DNA of 64,000 nucleotides from Zeimonas sp050187175 (GTDB lineage Bacteria; Pseudomonadota; Gammaproteobacteria; Burkholderiales; Burkholderiaceae_E). Shown here in pieces: positions 51,388 to 60,109 of this stretch. The stretch lies in assembly GCA_050187175.1 (NCBI GenBank), contig JBFWXS010000002.1, positions 1 through 64,000 of the forward strand, read 5' to 3'. Both the position numbers and the translations under genes were made by a program. Numbering within the stretch: position 1 is the stretch's first letter; every line of letters begins with the position of its first letter. The notes beneath the pieces were generated by a model. The model saw only the letters and a list, made by a program, of their open reading frames with translations, had not been told where the DNA came from and made no database searches.

Positions 51388-52554
51388 ATGTCTCATACCC
51401 AACCGCTGGTGGGTTTCACGATCGTCGAGCTCGGACACAGCGTCGCGGCGCCCTATACGGGCTTCATCCTCGCGTCGCTGGGCGCCGAGCTGATCAAGGT
51501 CGAGAATCCGGACGGCGGCGATGCGGCCCGCGGCTGGGGGCCGCCGTTCCATGACGGATCGGGCCCGCACTTCACGGCCTTCAATCGCGACAAGCACAGC
51601 GTCGCCATGGATTTGCGCGATCCGGCCCAGCTCGAGGCCTTGCGCGAATTGATCCGCGACAAGGCCGACGCGGTGATCTGCAACATGCGCGCCGGTGCGG
51701 CGGAGTCGATCGGCATCGGGCCGCTGGCCATGCGGGCTGCCAATCCGTCGCTGGTCTATTGCGAAATCGGCGCCTTCGGACACACCGGCCCGATGAAGGA
51801 CAAGCCGGGCTACGACCCGCTGATGCAGGCCTACGGCGGCATGATGAGCATTACCGGCGAAAGCCAGGACCGGCCGCCGATCCGCGTCGGCGTCTCGATC
51901 GTGGACATGGGCGCCGGCATGTGGGCGGCCATAGGCATTCTCGGTGCGCTGCTGGAGCGTCGGCGCAGCGGCCTGGGCACGCATGTCCGCACTTCGCTGT
52001 TCGAGACGGCCCTCGCCTGGACGGCCACGCCGATCTGCCGCCATCAGATGGGCGGCGGCCCGCAGCTGCCGCAGGGCTCGGGCGCCGCCGGCATCGTCCC
52101 GTACGAGGCCTTCAGGACGCGCGACGGCTGGCTGGTGATAGGCGCCGGCAACGACAAGCTGTTCGGCAAGCTGGCCGACGCCATGGGGCGGCCCGAACTG
52201 GCCGCCGACGAACGCTTCCGCACCAATCGCGCTCGCGTGCTGAACCGGCAGGTGCTGCTGCCCATGGTCGAAGCGTTCGCCGGCGGCTTCGCGTCGCGGG
52301 AACTGAGCGCGCGGCTGGACGAAGCCGGGGTGCCGAACGCGCCGGTGCAGACCATCGAACAGGTCGTGCGCGATCCGCAGGCGCTCGCGCTCGACATCCT
52401 GCAAGCAGGGCCTGACGGCGGCCTGGCCACCGTCGGCCTGCCGCTCACCTACGACGGCGAGCGCCCGCCGTATCGGCAGGCGGCGCCGCGGCTTGGGGCG
52501 CAGACGGCGCAGTGGGCGGCGGCTGCCGCGTCCGCTTCCGACCCGGCGGCCTGA
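51388..52554 (+). CDS. CaiB/BaiF (family III) CoA-transferase
   Basis: This 388-residue family III CoA-transferase has GHSVAAPYTGFILASLGAELIKVE and catalytic Asp173 (SIVDMGAGM). In the cassette with acyl-CoA dehydrogenase, hydratase and CitE-type lyase it would load CoA onto the starting acid. The ATG at 51388 has AGGAAG upstream, 11 bases after the lyase stop. Its last 110 bases overlap the convergent LysR gene. Confidence 0.92.
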   Translation: MSHTQPLVGFTIVELGHSVAAPYTGFILASLGAELIKVENPDGGDAARGWGPPFHDGSGPHFTAFNRDKHSVAMDLRDPAQLEALRELIRDKADAVICNMRAGAAESIGIGPLAMRAANPSLVYCEIGAFGHTGPMKDKPGYDPLMQAYGGMMSITGESQDRPPIRVGVSIVDMGAGMWAAIGILGALLERRRSGLGTHVRTSLFETALAWTATPICRHQMGGGPQLPQGSGAAGIVPYEAFRTRDGWLVIGAGNDKLFGKLADAMGRPELAADERFRTNRARVLNRQVLLPMVEAFAGGFASRELSARLDEAGVPNAPVQTIEQVVRDPQALALDILQAGPDGGLATVGLPLTYDGERPPYRQAAPRLGAQTAQWAAAAASASDPAA

Positions 52555-53506
52555 GCGTCGACGAAAGCCCTACCGGGCCGGCCTCGCCGGCCCGGCCACT
52601 CGCGCTGTGCCGCTGGCACTGCACCACCAGCCAGTCGCGAAACGCGTCCAGCGCCGGGTTCGGCCCGCGCTTCTCGGGGCAGATCAGGTAGTAGGCGGTC
52701 GAGGCGCCCGCCGCCGAGGCGCGGCGCGCCAGCCTGGCTTCGATCAGCTGCCCTCGCGCCAGTTGCTCCTGCACCAGGATCCGCGGCACCAGTGCGAACC
52801 CTAGGCCGTGCACCGCGCTGTCGGCGATCAGCGCGAACGTTTCGAGCCGCGGGCCCAGCCGGTCCTGTCCGATCTTCAGGCCGCAGGACTCGAACCATTG
52901 GCGCCAGGCCTGCGGACGCGTGTCCAGATGCAGCAGCCGATGGCGCTGGAAATCGGCCGCGACGATGCGGCGGCGCGGATGGATCAGCGAGGGCGCGCAG
53001 ACGGCGACCGGATCCTCATCCATCAGGAAGGTCTGCTCGGTGCCGGGCCAACCGGCGTCGCGCGCGAAGATCGCCGCGTCTATGGTCGTCTGCTCGAACA
53101 GGAAGGGCCGTGTTCTCGCCACCAGGTTGATGGTGATCTGCGGATGTGCGGCGTAGAAGCTCGGCAGCTGCGGAATCAGCCAGCGGCTGGCGAATGTCGG
53201 AAGTGCCGCGATGGTCACTTCGGCGCTGCTGCCCCCGCGGGCGATCAGATCGGCCGTGTCGCGTTCCAGCATATCCAGCGCCGCGCCCACACGCTGGCTG
53301 AAATCCAGTGCCGCCGGCGTCGGCACGACGCCGCGGCCGGAGCGGCGGAACAGCGCCAGTCCCAGATAAGACTCGAGCGCGGCGATCTGCTTGCAGACGG
53401 CGCTTTGTGTCAGCGACAGATCGTGCGCGGCGACCGTGAAGCTGCTATGCCGGACCGCCGCCTCGAAGATGGACAGGGTCAGGCTGCTGGGAATCTTGCG
53501 GCGCAT
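52445..53506 (-). CDS. LysR-family regulator (GcvA-like)
   Basis: This 353-residue LysR protein begins MRRKIPSSLTLSIFEAAVRHSSFTVAA with LTQSAVCKQIAALESYLG as the recognition helix region. The C-terminal 45 residues are Pro/Ala/Arg-rich and unusual; their DNA is the stretch that overlaps the CaiB gene end. It is divergent from the amidohydrolase operon at 53636 and has matching T-N11-A sites in the spacer. It may also control the cassette upstream. Confidence 0.9.
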   Translation of the reverse strand: MRRKIPSSLTLSIFEAAVRHSSFTVAAHDLSLTQSAVCKQIAALESYLGLALFRRSGRGVVPTPAALDFSQRVGAALDMLERDTADLIARGGSSAEVTIAALPTFASRWLIPQLPSFYAAHPQITINLVARTRPFLFEQTTIDAAIFARDAGWPGTEQTFLMDEDPVAVCAPSLIHPRRRIVAADFQRHRLLHLDTRPQAWRQWFESCGLKIGQDRLGPRLETFALIADSAVHGLGFALVPRILVQEQLARGQLIEARLARRASAAGASTAYYLICPEKRGPNPALDAFRDWLVVQCQRHSASGRAGEAGPVGLSSTLRPPGRKRTRQPPPTAPSAPQAAAPPADTAGARRRR

Positions 53507-53530
53507 CGGTGTCTCCGGCCAGGAATGACG

Positions 53531-53620
53531 AGTTCCATGCAGGAACTGGTCGATGAGAAATGATCAATTGTCCCACTGGGAGGCGATTCCTAGAATCGCC
53601 GTGCTGTTGAGAAATTTTCA
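53531..53620 (+). promoter_or_regulatory. LysR-controlled promoter region with two T-N11-A boxes
   Basis: Two near-identical 13-mers, TGAGAAATGATCA (53554-53566) and TGAGAAATTTTCA (53608-53620), match the LysR T-N11-A form and 11 of 13 bases with each other. TTGTCC (53568-53573), 17 bases and TAGAAT (53591-53596) form a promoter starting two bases after the first box. The -10 lies inside a perfect dyad GGCGATTC-CTA-GAATCGCC (53582-53600). A further dyad AGTTCC-N5-GGAACT is at 53531-53547. Confidence 0.72.
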
Positions 53621-53635
53621 TTGGTCGGAGACACG

Positions 53636-54514
53636 ATGCCCGCCACCCGCGCTATCGACATCAGCGTACGGCCCATTCCGCCGGAGATCGCCGAGCGCTA
53701 CAACCGCTTGCCCGAATACCGCCACATCTTCGAGCACATCTTCGGCCGCGGCGACCTGCTGTCGCGCGGCATCCCGCTGCAGGAAATGCGCGAGCAGATG
53801 GATGCGCACAATGTAGGCCGCATCATGGTCAGCGGCGTCGATTCGCGGCGCGAGAACGGCCTGCACGTGGAGAACGACTGGGTGGCGCGGCTGATGGCCG
53901 AACTGCCGGGACGGGTCATCGGCGGCGTGGGCATAGACCCGCTGCGGCCGATGATGGAGATCACTCGCGAGATCGAGCGCTGCGTCACGCAGCACGGCTT
54001 CTCGTTCGTCAAGCTGTTCCCGTACGCGGTGGGGCTGCCGCCGCACGACCGGCGCTTCTATCCGGTCTACGCGAAATGCTGTGAGCTCGATATTCCGGTC
54101 TGGAGCCAGGTCGGCCACACGGCAGGGCTGATGCCTTCCGAGCCGGGCCGGCCCATCCATCTCGACCGGGTGGCACTGGATTTCCCGGAACTGCGCATCG
54201 TCGGCGCCCATATCGGCTGGCCTTGGGAGCAAGAGATGATCGCGATGGCGCTGAAGCATCCCAACGTCTACGTCAGCACCTGCGGCCATGCGCCCGACCA
54301 CTGGCCGGAAGCGTTCGCCCAGTTCATGAAGACGCGCGGCAAGCGGAAAGTGGTCTTCGGATCGAACTGGCCCTACATTTCGTACGACCGCTATTTCCGG
54401 GACTTCGGTCGGCTGGGTCTGACGGAAGAGGGCGAGCGGCTGTTCCTGCGCGACAACCTGCTGCGCGTTCTCGGACCGCGCTTCGCAGCACAGGCCGGGT
54501 CGGAGGACGCATGA
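53636..54514 (+). CDS. Amidohydrolase-family protein with altered metal site
   Basis: This 292-residue TIM-barrel amidohydrolase-2-like protein has VGAHIGWPWEQEM and VVFGSNWPY. Active relatives have an early HxH or ExH motif and FGTDWPY; here the early motif is absent (IDISVRP) and the aspartate is asparagine. Metal binding may therefore be lost or use other residues. The ATG at 53636 has GGAG seven bases upstream. It is the first gene of the LysR-linked operon and overlaps the next gene by four bases. Confidence 0.86.
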   Translation: MPATRAIDISVRPIPPEIAERYNRLPEYRHIFEHIFGRGDLLSRGIPLQEMREQMDAHNVGRIMVSGVDSRRENGLHVENDWVARLMAELPGRVIGGVGIDPLRPMMEITREIERCVTQHGFSFVKLFPYAVGLPPHDRRFYPVYAKCCELDIPVWSQVGHTAGLMPSEPGRPIHLDRVALDFPELRIVGAHIGWPWEQEMIAMALKHPNVYVSTCGHAPDHWPEAFAQFMKTRGKRKVVFGSNWPYISYDRYFRDFGRLGLTEEGERLFLRDNLLRVLGPRFAAQAGSEDA

Positions 54515-55383
54515 GCGATACGGCCCCGCGCATCGAACTGGTCGCACCCGAGCATGCGATAGGCGAGCGGGCGGTGCGGCACGACGTGCTCGACGCCCGT
54601 CTGCTGGCGCAGTTCGCCGCGCTGCTCGACCAGCCCGCCGACTGGCCGGCGGCAGGCACGCCGCTGCTGCCGGGACGGCACTGGCTGTTCTTCAACAATA
54701 TCGTGCGCCACTCCGAGCTCAAGTCCGACGGCATCGCACGCCGGACGCCGGCGCTGCCCGACGTCGCCGGCGCCGTCCGGATGTGGGCCGGCGGGCGAAC
54801 CGACTTCCTGCGTCCGCTGCGTGTCGGTTCACGCGTCCGGCGCGATACCGAGGTCGTCTCGACGTCGAGGAAGACAGGACGTTCCGGCGACCTGGTGTTC
54901 GTCACGCTGCGCCACGAGCTTTGCGACGAGGACGGAGTGGCGATCGTCGAGGAGCAGGATCTGCTGTATCGCGATCCGGCCAATATCCGGCGCAGCATGG
55001 CGCTGTCGCGCCCCGCGCCTGACGGCGCGCAGTGGTCGCGGCCCGTGAACTTCGATCCGATCCAGCTGTTCCGCTATTCGGCGATCACCTTCAATGCGCA
55101 TCGCATGCACTATGACGCGGAGTACGCGCGCAACCGCGACGGCTACCGTGGCGCCGTGGTGCACGGGCCGCTGCTGGCGACACTGCTGATGGACCTGTGC
55201 AGCAGCGCGGCGCAGCGGCCGATCCGGCGGCTCGCCTATCGCGGCGTCAGCCCGCTGTTCGCCGAAGAGCCGGCCGTGCTGTGCGGCCGTCCGGAGGGCG
55301 ACGGCGCGAAAGCATGGGCCGCTGGCACCGACGGCAGGCTGGCAATGGAAGCGGAGCTCACTTTCGGGGAGCCGGCGCTGTGA
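54511..55383 (+). CDS. MaoC/FAS1-like hydratase, paralog of 49491
   Basis: This 290-residue double hot-dog protein has RYSAITFNAHRMHYDAEYARNRDGY in the C-terminal part, similar to the enzyme at 49491, and an N-terminal dehydratase-like part ending EEQDLLYRDP. It lacks the Ala-Pro-rich linker of the paralog. It should hydrate an enoyl-CoA. The start overlaps the amidohydrolase stop (ATGA), and a GTG start of the next gene overlaps its stop. Confidence 0.86.
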   Translation: MSDTAPRIELVAPEHAIGERAVRHDVLDARLLAQFAALLDQPADWPAAGTPLLPGRHWLFFNNIVRHSELKSDGIARRTPALPDVAGAVRMWAGGRTDFLRPLRVGSRVRRDTEVVSTSRKTGRSGDLVFVTLRHELCDEDGVAIVEEQDLLYRDPANIRRSMALSRPAPDGAQWSRPVNFDPIQLFRYSAITFNAHRMHYDAEYARNRDGYRGAVVHGPLLATLLMDLCSSAAQRPIRRLAYRGVSPLFAEEPAVLCGRPEGDGAKAWAAGTDGRLAMEAELTFGEPAL

Positions 55384-56783
55384 CGCCGGACTTCTACTAT
55401 CCGAATGCGCTCGACTTCACAGCGCTGCTGGCTGAATTCCCTACCGGCCGCGAGTACGTCGACCGCGTGCACCGGATGTCGCGCGACGAACTGCATGCGC
55501 TGCAGCAGCAGCGATTCCTCGCGCAGATCGCGCGCGCGTGGCAGGTGCCGTTCTATCGTCGGCACTGGACGGAGGCCGGTCTCGAGCCCGGCGACATCAA
55601 GGAGCTGGACGATCTGCGGCTCATCCCGCCGTACGACGTCAATGACCTGCGTCGAAGCATAGAGCGCTGCCCGCCGTGGGGCGACTACATGGGCATCGAT
55701 CCGGCCGTCGATGCGCCGATGCCGCTCGTGTTCCAGACCAGCGGCGGCACGACCGGATTGCCTCGGCCGATGATGTATACGCCGCGCGACCGCGAGGTGA
55801 TGGCGATCACCAGCGCGCGGCGCCAGTACATGGCGGGCGTGCGGCCCTGGGACGTCGCGCAGGTGACGTTCTCGCTGGGGCTGGCCAATGCCGGCATGCT
55901 GTCGCGCGAAGGACTCTGGAAGTACACCGGCGCGATTCCGGTCATGACTGGCTCGGGCGCCACGCTGCCGACGCGCCGCCAGCTGGAGGTCATGCGGGCC
56001 TGGAAGGTGAACGTGCTGCTGGCGTTTCCCGCTTACCTGCGGCATCTGGCCGCGACGGCCCGGGACGAAATGGGTTTCGACGTGCGCGAACTGGGGCTCA
56101 AGGCCCTGGTCACGCACCTGGGCAGCGACGATCGGGCCGCACTCGAAGCGCTATGGGGCGCACCGGCCTTCGACAGCTACGGGACCAATGAATGCGGCAC
56201 GATCGCCGCCGATTGTCCGCAGCGCGACGGCATGCATGTGTTCGAGGATGCTTTCATCGTCGAGGTCAATGATCCGGCCACGCTTGCCCCGCGGTCCGGC
56301 GAAGAGCGCGGAACCATGTTCGTCACCAGCCTGTTCAAGCATGCGGCGCCGATCGTGCGCTTCAACTCGAACGACGTCTCCGCGTGGAAGCGCGGGGCTT
56401 GCGCCTGCGGCGGAACCCATCGCCGGCTCGCTGCGCTGTACGGCCGCAGCGACAACATGGTGAAGCTGCGTGGCGTCAACGTGTTTCCGGAGGCGATCGG
56501 CGCGGTCGTGGCGGAACAGGCCTGGTCGAACGGCGAATACGTCTGTCTGGTGGAGCAGGCCGGCGAGGCGCGGCGCGAGGAGATGACGGTCCTGGTCGAA
56601 GAGGCCGAGGCCGGCGTCGATCGGACGCAGCGCGCGGCGGCACTCGAAGCACGGTTCAAGGAAGTGCTGGGCGTACGCGTCGCTGCCCGCGTGGTCGGCA
56701 GCGGCGAGACCGATGCGCATACCGGACTGTCGACGACATCCAAGATACGGCGCTTGATCGATCGCCGCACCCCGGCCGCTTGA
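55380..56783 (+). CDS. Phenylacetate-CoA ligase (PaaK)-like adenylating enzyme
   Basis: This 467-residue AMP-forming ligase-like protein has the phosphate loop FQTSGGTTGLPRP at residues 119-130, the YGTNECGT motif, and the C-terminal hinge GRSDNMVKLRGVNVFPEAI. It should activate an aromatic or similar acid to its CoA ester. The GTG at 55380 overlaps the hydratase stop (GTGA). It is placed between a hydratase and a Bug receptor, so it may start a CoA-dependent pathway for the imported acid. Confidence 0.91.
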   Translation: MTPDFYYPNALDFTALLAEFPTGREYVDRVHRMSRDELHALQQQRFLAQIARAWQVPFYRRHWTEAGLEPGDIKELDDLRLIPPYDVNDLRRSIERCPPWGDYMGIDPAVDAPMPLVFQTSGGTTGLPRPMMYTPRDREVMAITSARRQYMAGVRPWDVAQVTFSLGLANAGMLSREGLWKYTGAIPVMTGSGATLPTRRQLEVMRAWKVNVLLAFPAYLRHLAATARDEMGFDVRELGLKALVTHLGSDDRAALEALWGAPAFDSYGTNECGTIAADCPQRDGMHVFEDAFIVEVNDPATLAPRSGEERGTMFVTSLFKHAAPIVRFNSNDVSAWKRGACACGGTHRRLAALYGRSDNMVKLRGVNVFPEAIGAVVAEQAWSNGEYVCLVEQAGEARREEMTVLVEEAEAGVDRTQRAAALEARFKEVLGVRVAARVVGSGETDAHTGLSTTSKIRRLIDRRTPAA

Positions 56784-56809
56784 GCCGGCGAACAATGAGG
56801 AGAGCATCC

Positions 56810-57808
56810 ATGAGTCAAAGCACATTCCACCGGCGACGCGCCATCACAGCAGGCGCGACGCTGCTCGCAGGCGGCCTGGTCTGCCCGGGCGCGTCCGTTC
56901 TTGCGCAAACCGCCGCATGGCCGTCGCGGCCGGTCCGGCTGGTGGTGCCGTTCGCCGCGGGCGGCTCGACCGACGTCCTCGCGCGTCTGCTCGGCGCGCA
57001 TATGGCTCAGACCTGGGGCCAGCCCGTGGTGATCGATAACAAGACGGGCGCCGGCGGCGTGATCGGCGCCGACTTGGTCGCCAAGTCGCCGCCCGACGGC
57101 TACACGCTGCTGCTGACTATCACGTCGATGATCCAGGCGGCGGCGCTGAATCCGAAACTGCCGTTCGACCCGTTCAAGGACTTCGTCGCCGTCTCGCAGA
57201 TCGGCTACTCGCAGAGTCTGCTGCTCGTGCCGGCAGCCTTGCCGGTCAAGACCGTCGGCGATCTGGTGACGCTGTCGAAGACCGGCAAGGGCTTGAGCTT
57301 CGCGTCGTTCGGCACCGGCACGTCGCCGCATCTGTACGGCGAACTGCTGAACATGCGCGCCGGCACCCGGCTGGTCCATGTGCCGTACAAGGGCGCCTCG
57401 CTGGCGATCAACGACCTGATCAGCGGCCAGGTCGATGCCGTGTTCGTCGACATGGGCTCGGCGCGGCCGCAGCTCGGCACCGGCAAGGTCAAGCCGCTGG
57501 CGATCACCGGCGAACGGCGCGCCAGCTTCCTGCCGGACGTTCCGACCATGGCCGAGAGCGGTTATCCCGGCTTCGAGCCGAACGGCTGGTTCGGCTTGTT
57601 CGCGCCGGCCGGCACGCCTGCCGACATCGTCGCCCGCGTCACCGCGGAGGCGGCGCGCATCGTCAAGCTGCCCGAGGTCGCCGAGCGCTTCGCGGCGCTC
57701 GGCGTCACGCCATTGGGCAGCACGCCGGATCAGTTCGCGGCCATGCTGCGCGCGGATGCGCCGAAGTGGGCGCGAATCGTTCGCGAAGCGAACATCCGCG
57801 TGGAATGA
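56810..57808 (+). CDS. Bug-family periplasmic solute receptor
   Basis: This 332-residue TctC-like receptor has HRRRAITAGATLLAGGLV as a twin-arginine-type signal with cleavage near VLAQ. The mature part has WPSRPVRLVVPFAAGGSTDVLARLLG and NKTGAGGVIGADLVAKSPPDG. The ATG at 56810 is in the family position; one at 56795 would add five residues. Its stop overlaps the next start by four bases. It serves the PaaK-like operon. Confidence 0.93.
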   Translation: MSQSTFHRRRAITAGATLLAGGLVCPGASVLAQTAAWPSRPVRLVVPFAAGGSTDVLARLLGAHMAQTWGQPVVIDNKTGAGGVIGADLVAKSPPDGYTLLLTITSMIQAAALNPKLPFDPFKDFVAVSQIGYSQSLLLVPAALPVKTVGDLVTLSKTGKGLSFASFGTGTSPHLYGELLNMRAGTRLVHVPYKGASLAINDLISGQVDAVFVDMGSARPQLGTGKVKPLAITGERRASFLPDVPTMAESGYPGFEPNGWFGLFAPAGTPADIVARVTAEAARIVKLPEVAERFAALGVTPLGSTPDQFAAMLRADAPKWARIVREANIRVE

Positions 57809-58449
57809 ATCCGGAGTTCCCTGTGCATCTCGACGCGGGCGATCTGGGGGCCGACGAGGTCTACAAGCTGCTGTCGGGCATCGTGGTGCCGCGGCCCATT
57901 GCCTGGATCACGAGCCTGACCGAAAGCGGCCAGGTGAATCTGGCCCCGTTCTCGTGCTACACGTTCGTGTGCAACCGGCCGCCCATGCTAGGCGTGACCT
58001 TCGGTCGCAAGGCCGGCCGCCGCAAGGATTCCGCGGCGAACATCCTGGCGCGCCGCGAGTACGTGGTCAACGTCGGCAGCTGGTCGCAGCGCGAGCAGAT
58101 CCATCTCAGCAGCGAAGAACATCCGCCGGAGGTCAGCGAGGTCGAGCTGCTGGGAGTTGCGACGGCCCGCTCGAGCGCGGTGCAGGTGCCGCGGCTGGCC
58201 GATGCGCCCGTCAGCATGGAGTGCCGGCTCGTGCAGGTGCTGCCGTTCGGCGAGCTGGGTTCGGAGTTCTTCGTCGGTGAAGTGCTTGCCTTCCACATCC
58301 GAGACGGCTTGTGTCGCGACGGCAAGATCGACACGCGGCTGCTCGATCCGGTATGCCGCATCGGCGGTCCCAACTATGCGTCCCTCGGCGAGATCGTCAC
58401 GCTGCGCCATGTCGCGCAGACGCCGCGGGGTGCACCGGCGGCGGGCTGA
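57805..58449 (+). CDS. Flavin reductase-like FMN-binding split-barrel protein
   Basis: This 214-residue protein has the split-barrel pattern LLSGIVVPRPIAWITSL, NLAPFSCYTFVCNRPPMLGVTF and REYVVNVG. It resembles the DIM6/NTAB group, which bind FMN and may act as flavin reductases for oxygenases. The ATG at 57805 overlaps the Bug stop. Its end overlaps the convergent FAD monooxygenase gene by 53 bases. A partner oxygenase is not obvious in its own operon. Confidence 0.88.
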   Translation: MNPEFPVHLDAGDLGADEVYKLLSGIVVPRPIAWITSLTESGQVNLAPFSCYTFVCNRPPMLGVTFGRKAGRRKDSAANILARREYVVNVGSWSQREQIHLSSEEHPPEVSEVELLGVATARSSAVQVPRLADAPVSMECRLVQVLPFGELGSEFFVGEVLAFHIRDGLCRDGKIDTRLLDPVCRIGGPNYASLGEIVTLRHVAQTPRGAPAAG

Positions 58450-60109
58450 CGCGTCGACGAGCATCGTTCGACCGGACCGGCGGTCCGCCGACGACTCGCG
58501 CGAGCAGTGCGCCGGCATCGTCCGGCAGGCGATCGCCGAGCCACGCGAGATGCTGATCCGGACGCACCAGCGCGAGCCGGGCTCGATACAGCTGCGCGAA
58601 GCGAGCTTCGTCCAGCCGGATCACTTCGAGCGGGATGCCGGCGCTATCGGCGAGACGGGCCAGGCGATCGCCGTCGTCGCCGGACAGCGATCCGTCCACC
58701 AGTAGCGTGAAGCCGGTGCCGAAGGCGTCGAACAGCGAGCGGCCGTCGCGCAGCCAGAAGTGCGGTGCCAGTGCGCCGGGGCGCGGAGCCGGCACGTAGT
58801 CGAGGCTGAGGCCGGTGGCGGGCGTCGTGTCGGTGTCCGCGGCGACGATTGGGGAGCTGCCATACCGGTAGCCCAGCACCAGGCCCAGATTGAAGAACTC
58901 GCGCCGCTTCTCACGCAGAATCTGCTGCCCGAGAGCTTCGCGGGCCGCGGCGCCCGTCGGTCCTTCCACGTCCAGGTCGTCGCGCAGCAGTCCCGTCCCC
59001 GCGAGCTGATAGTTGGCATTGGACTCGTCCATCACCTGCCTGTGGACCGGCCGGCGCTCCTGCTCATAGGAGTCCGGCAGCGCCGGCCCGCCCCATCCGT
59101 GGATCATGGCGGCCAGCTTCCAACCGAGATCGACCGCGTCCCCGATCCCCATGTTCATGCCATGCCCTCCGAACGGCGGGTGCATGTGGCACGCGTCGCC
59201 GGCAAGGAACACCCTGTCGCTTCCGTAGTGCTCTGCCTGCAGGCAATGGGCGTACCACGGATCGATGCCGACGATCTCGATGTCCAGATCCATGCCGCAG
59301 GCTCCGCGGATCAACCGGCGCGCCTGCTCGGCATCGCCGTCCGCGACGTCCTCGCCCAGCCGGGCTGCGATCAGATACCAAAGGCCTTGGTCGTCCACCG
59401 GCCCCATCAGGGCGCAGGCTTGCGGATTGACGGTCCAGTACTGGATGGCAGGCATTCGCTGGTAGATCGCCTGCAGCGCCGGCGCCCGGAACAGCACATT
59501 GAGATTGGCCGCTACGGCGCCGATACCCTGCATCGGAATGCCTAGCTGCTCGCGGACCGTGCTGCGTCCGCCATCGGCGCCGATCAGGTAGCGGGCGCTG
59601 ATTTCCTGTCGAGCGCCGGTCCGCACGTCGCTGAGCGTCGCGACCACCCCATCGTCGGCCGTCTGCAATGCGTCCAGACGAGTGTCGAAGCGCAGCTCGA
59701 CCGAGGAGCGCCGCAGCGCTCCGCGTTCCAGGACTTCTTCGAGCGTGTACTGCGGAACCCACTGCGCGGGCTCCGAGAAGAGTTCGCTTCGCTGTTCGAG
59801 CCGGTAGAACGCATTCTCGAACCGCGCCAGCACGTGACCGGTCAGCGAGGTGGTGAAGATCACATTGGACGGCTGCTGCCTCGGCATCGAGGAGGCCTGC
59901 CGGAGCTCATCGGCGAGGCCCCAGCGGCGCAGCAGTTCGGCGGTCCGTACGTTGGTCAGCTTGGCGCGCGGCGAGTTGCCGACTTTCCGTCGTTGCTCGA
60001 CGACCAGGCAGCGCACGGAATGCAGGCCGAGCTCATTGGCCAGCGCCAGCCCGACCGGGCCGGCCCCCACCACGAGGACATCGACATCGGGGGAACGAGC
60101 TTGGGTCAT
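58397..60109 (-). CDS. FAD-dependent aromatic monooxygenase (MhpA-like), paralog of 27377
   Basis: This 570-residue class A flavin monooxygenase has VLVVGAGPVGLALANELG near the start, IGADGGRSTVREQLG and GDACHMHPPFGGHGMNMGIGDAVDLGWKLA. Long stretches match the enzyme at 27377 (PRAKLTNVR, RRWGLAD, LARFENAFY/ARFKNAFC). The ATG at 60109 overlaps the stop of the MBL gene (ATGA). It ends an operon of Bug, Yellow-like protein and MBL hydrolase that faces a LysR gene. Confidence 0.92.
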   Translation of the reverse strand: MTQARSPDVDVLVVGAGPVGLALANELGLHSVRCLVVEQRRKVGNSPRAKLTNVRTAELLRRWGLADELRQASSMPRQQPSNVIFTTSLTGHVLARFENAFYRLEQRSELFSEPAQWVPQYTLEEVLERGALRRSSVELRFDTRLDALQTADDGVVATLSDVRTGARQEISARYLIGADGGRSTVREQLGIPMQGIGAVAANLNVLFRAPALQAIYQRMPAIQYWTVNPQACALMGPVDDQGLWYLIAARLGEDVADGDAEQARRLIRGACGMDLDIEIVGIDPWYAHCLQAEHYGSDRVFLAGDACHMHPPFGGHGMNMGIGDAVDLGWKLAAMIHGWGGPALPDSYEQERRPVHRQVMDESNANYQLAGTGLLRDDLDVEGPTGAAAREALGQQILREKRREFFNLGLVLGYRYGSSPIVAADTDTTPATGLSLDYVPAPRPGALAPHFWLRDGRSLFDAFGTGFTLLVDGSLSGDDGDRLARLADSAGIPLEVIRLDEARFAQLYRARLALVRPDQHLAWLGDRLPDDAGALLARVVGGPPVRSNDARRRVSPPPVHPAASARHGAA

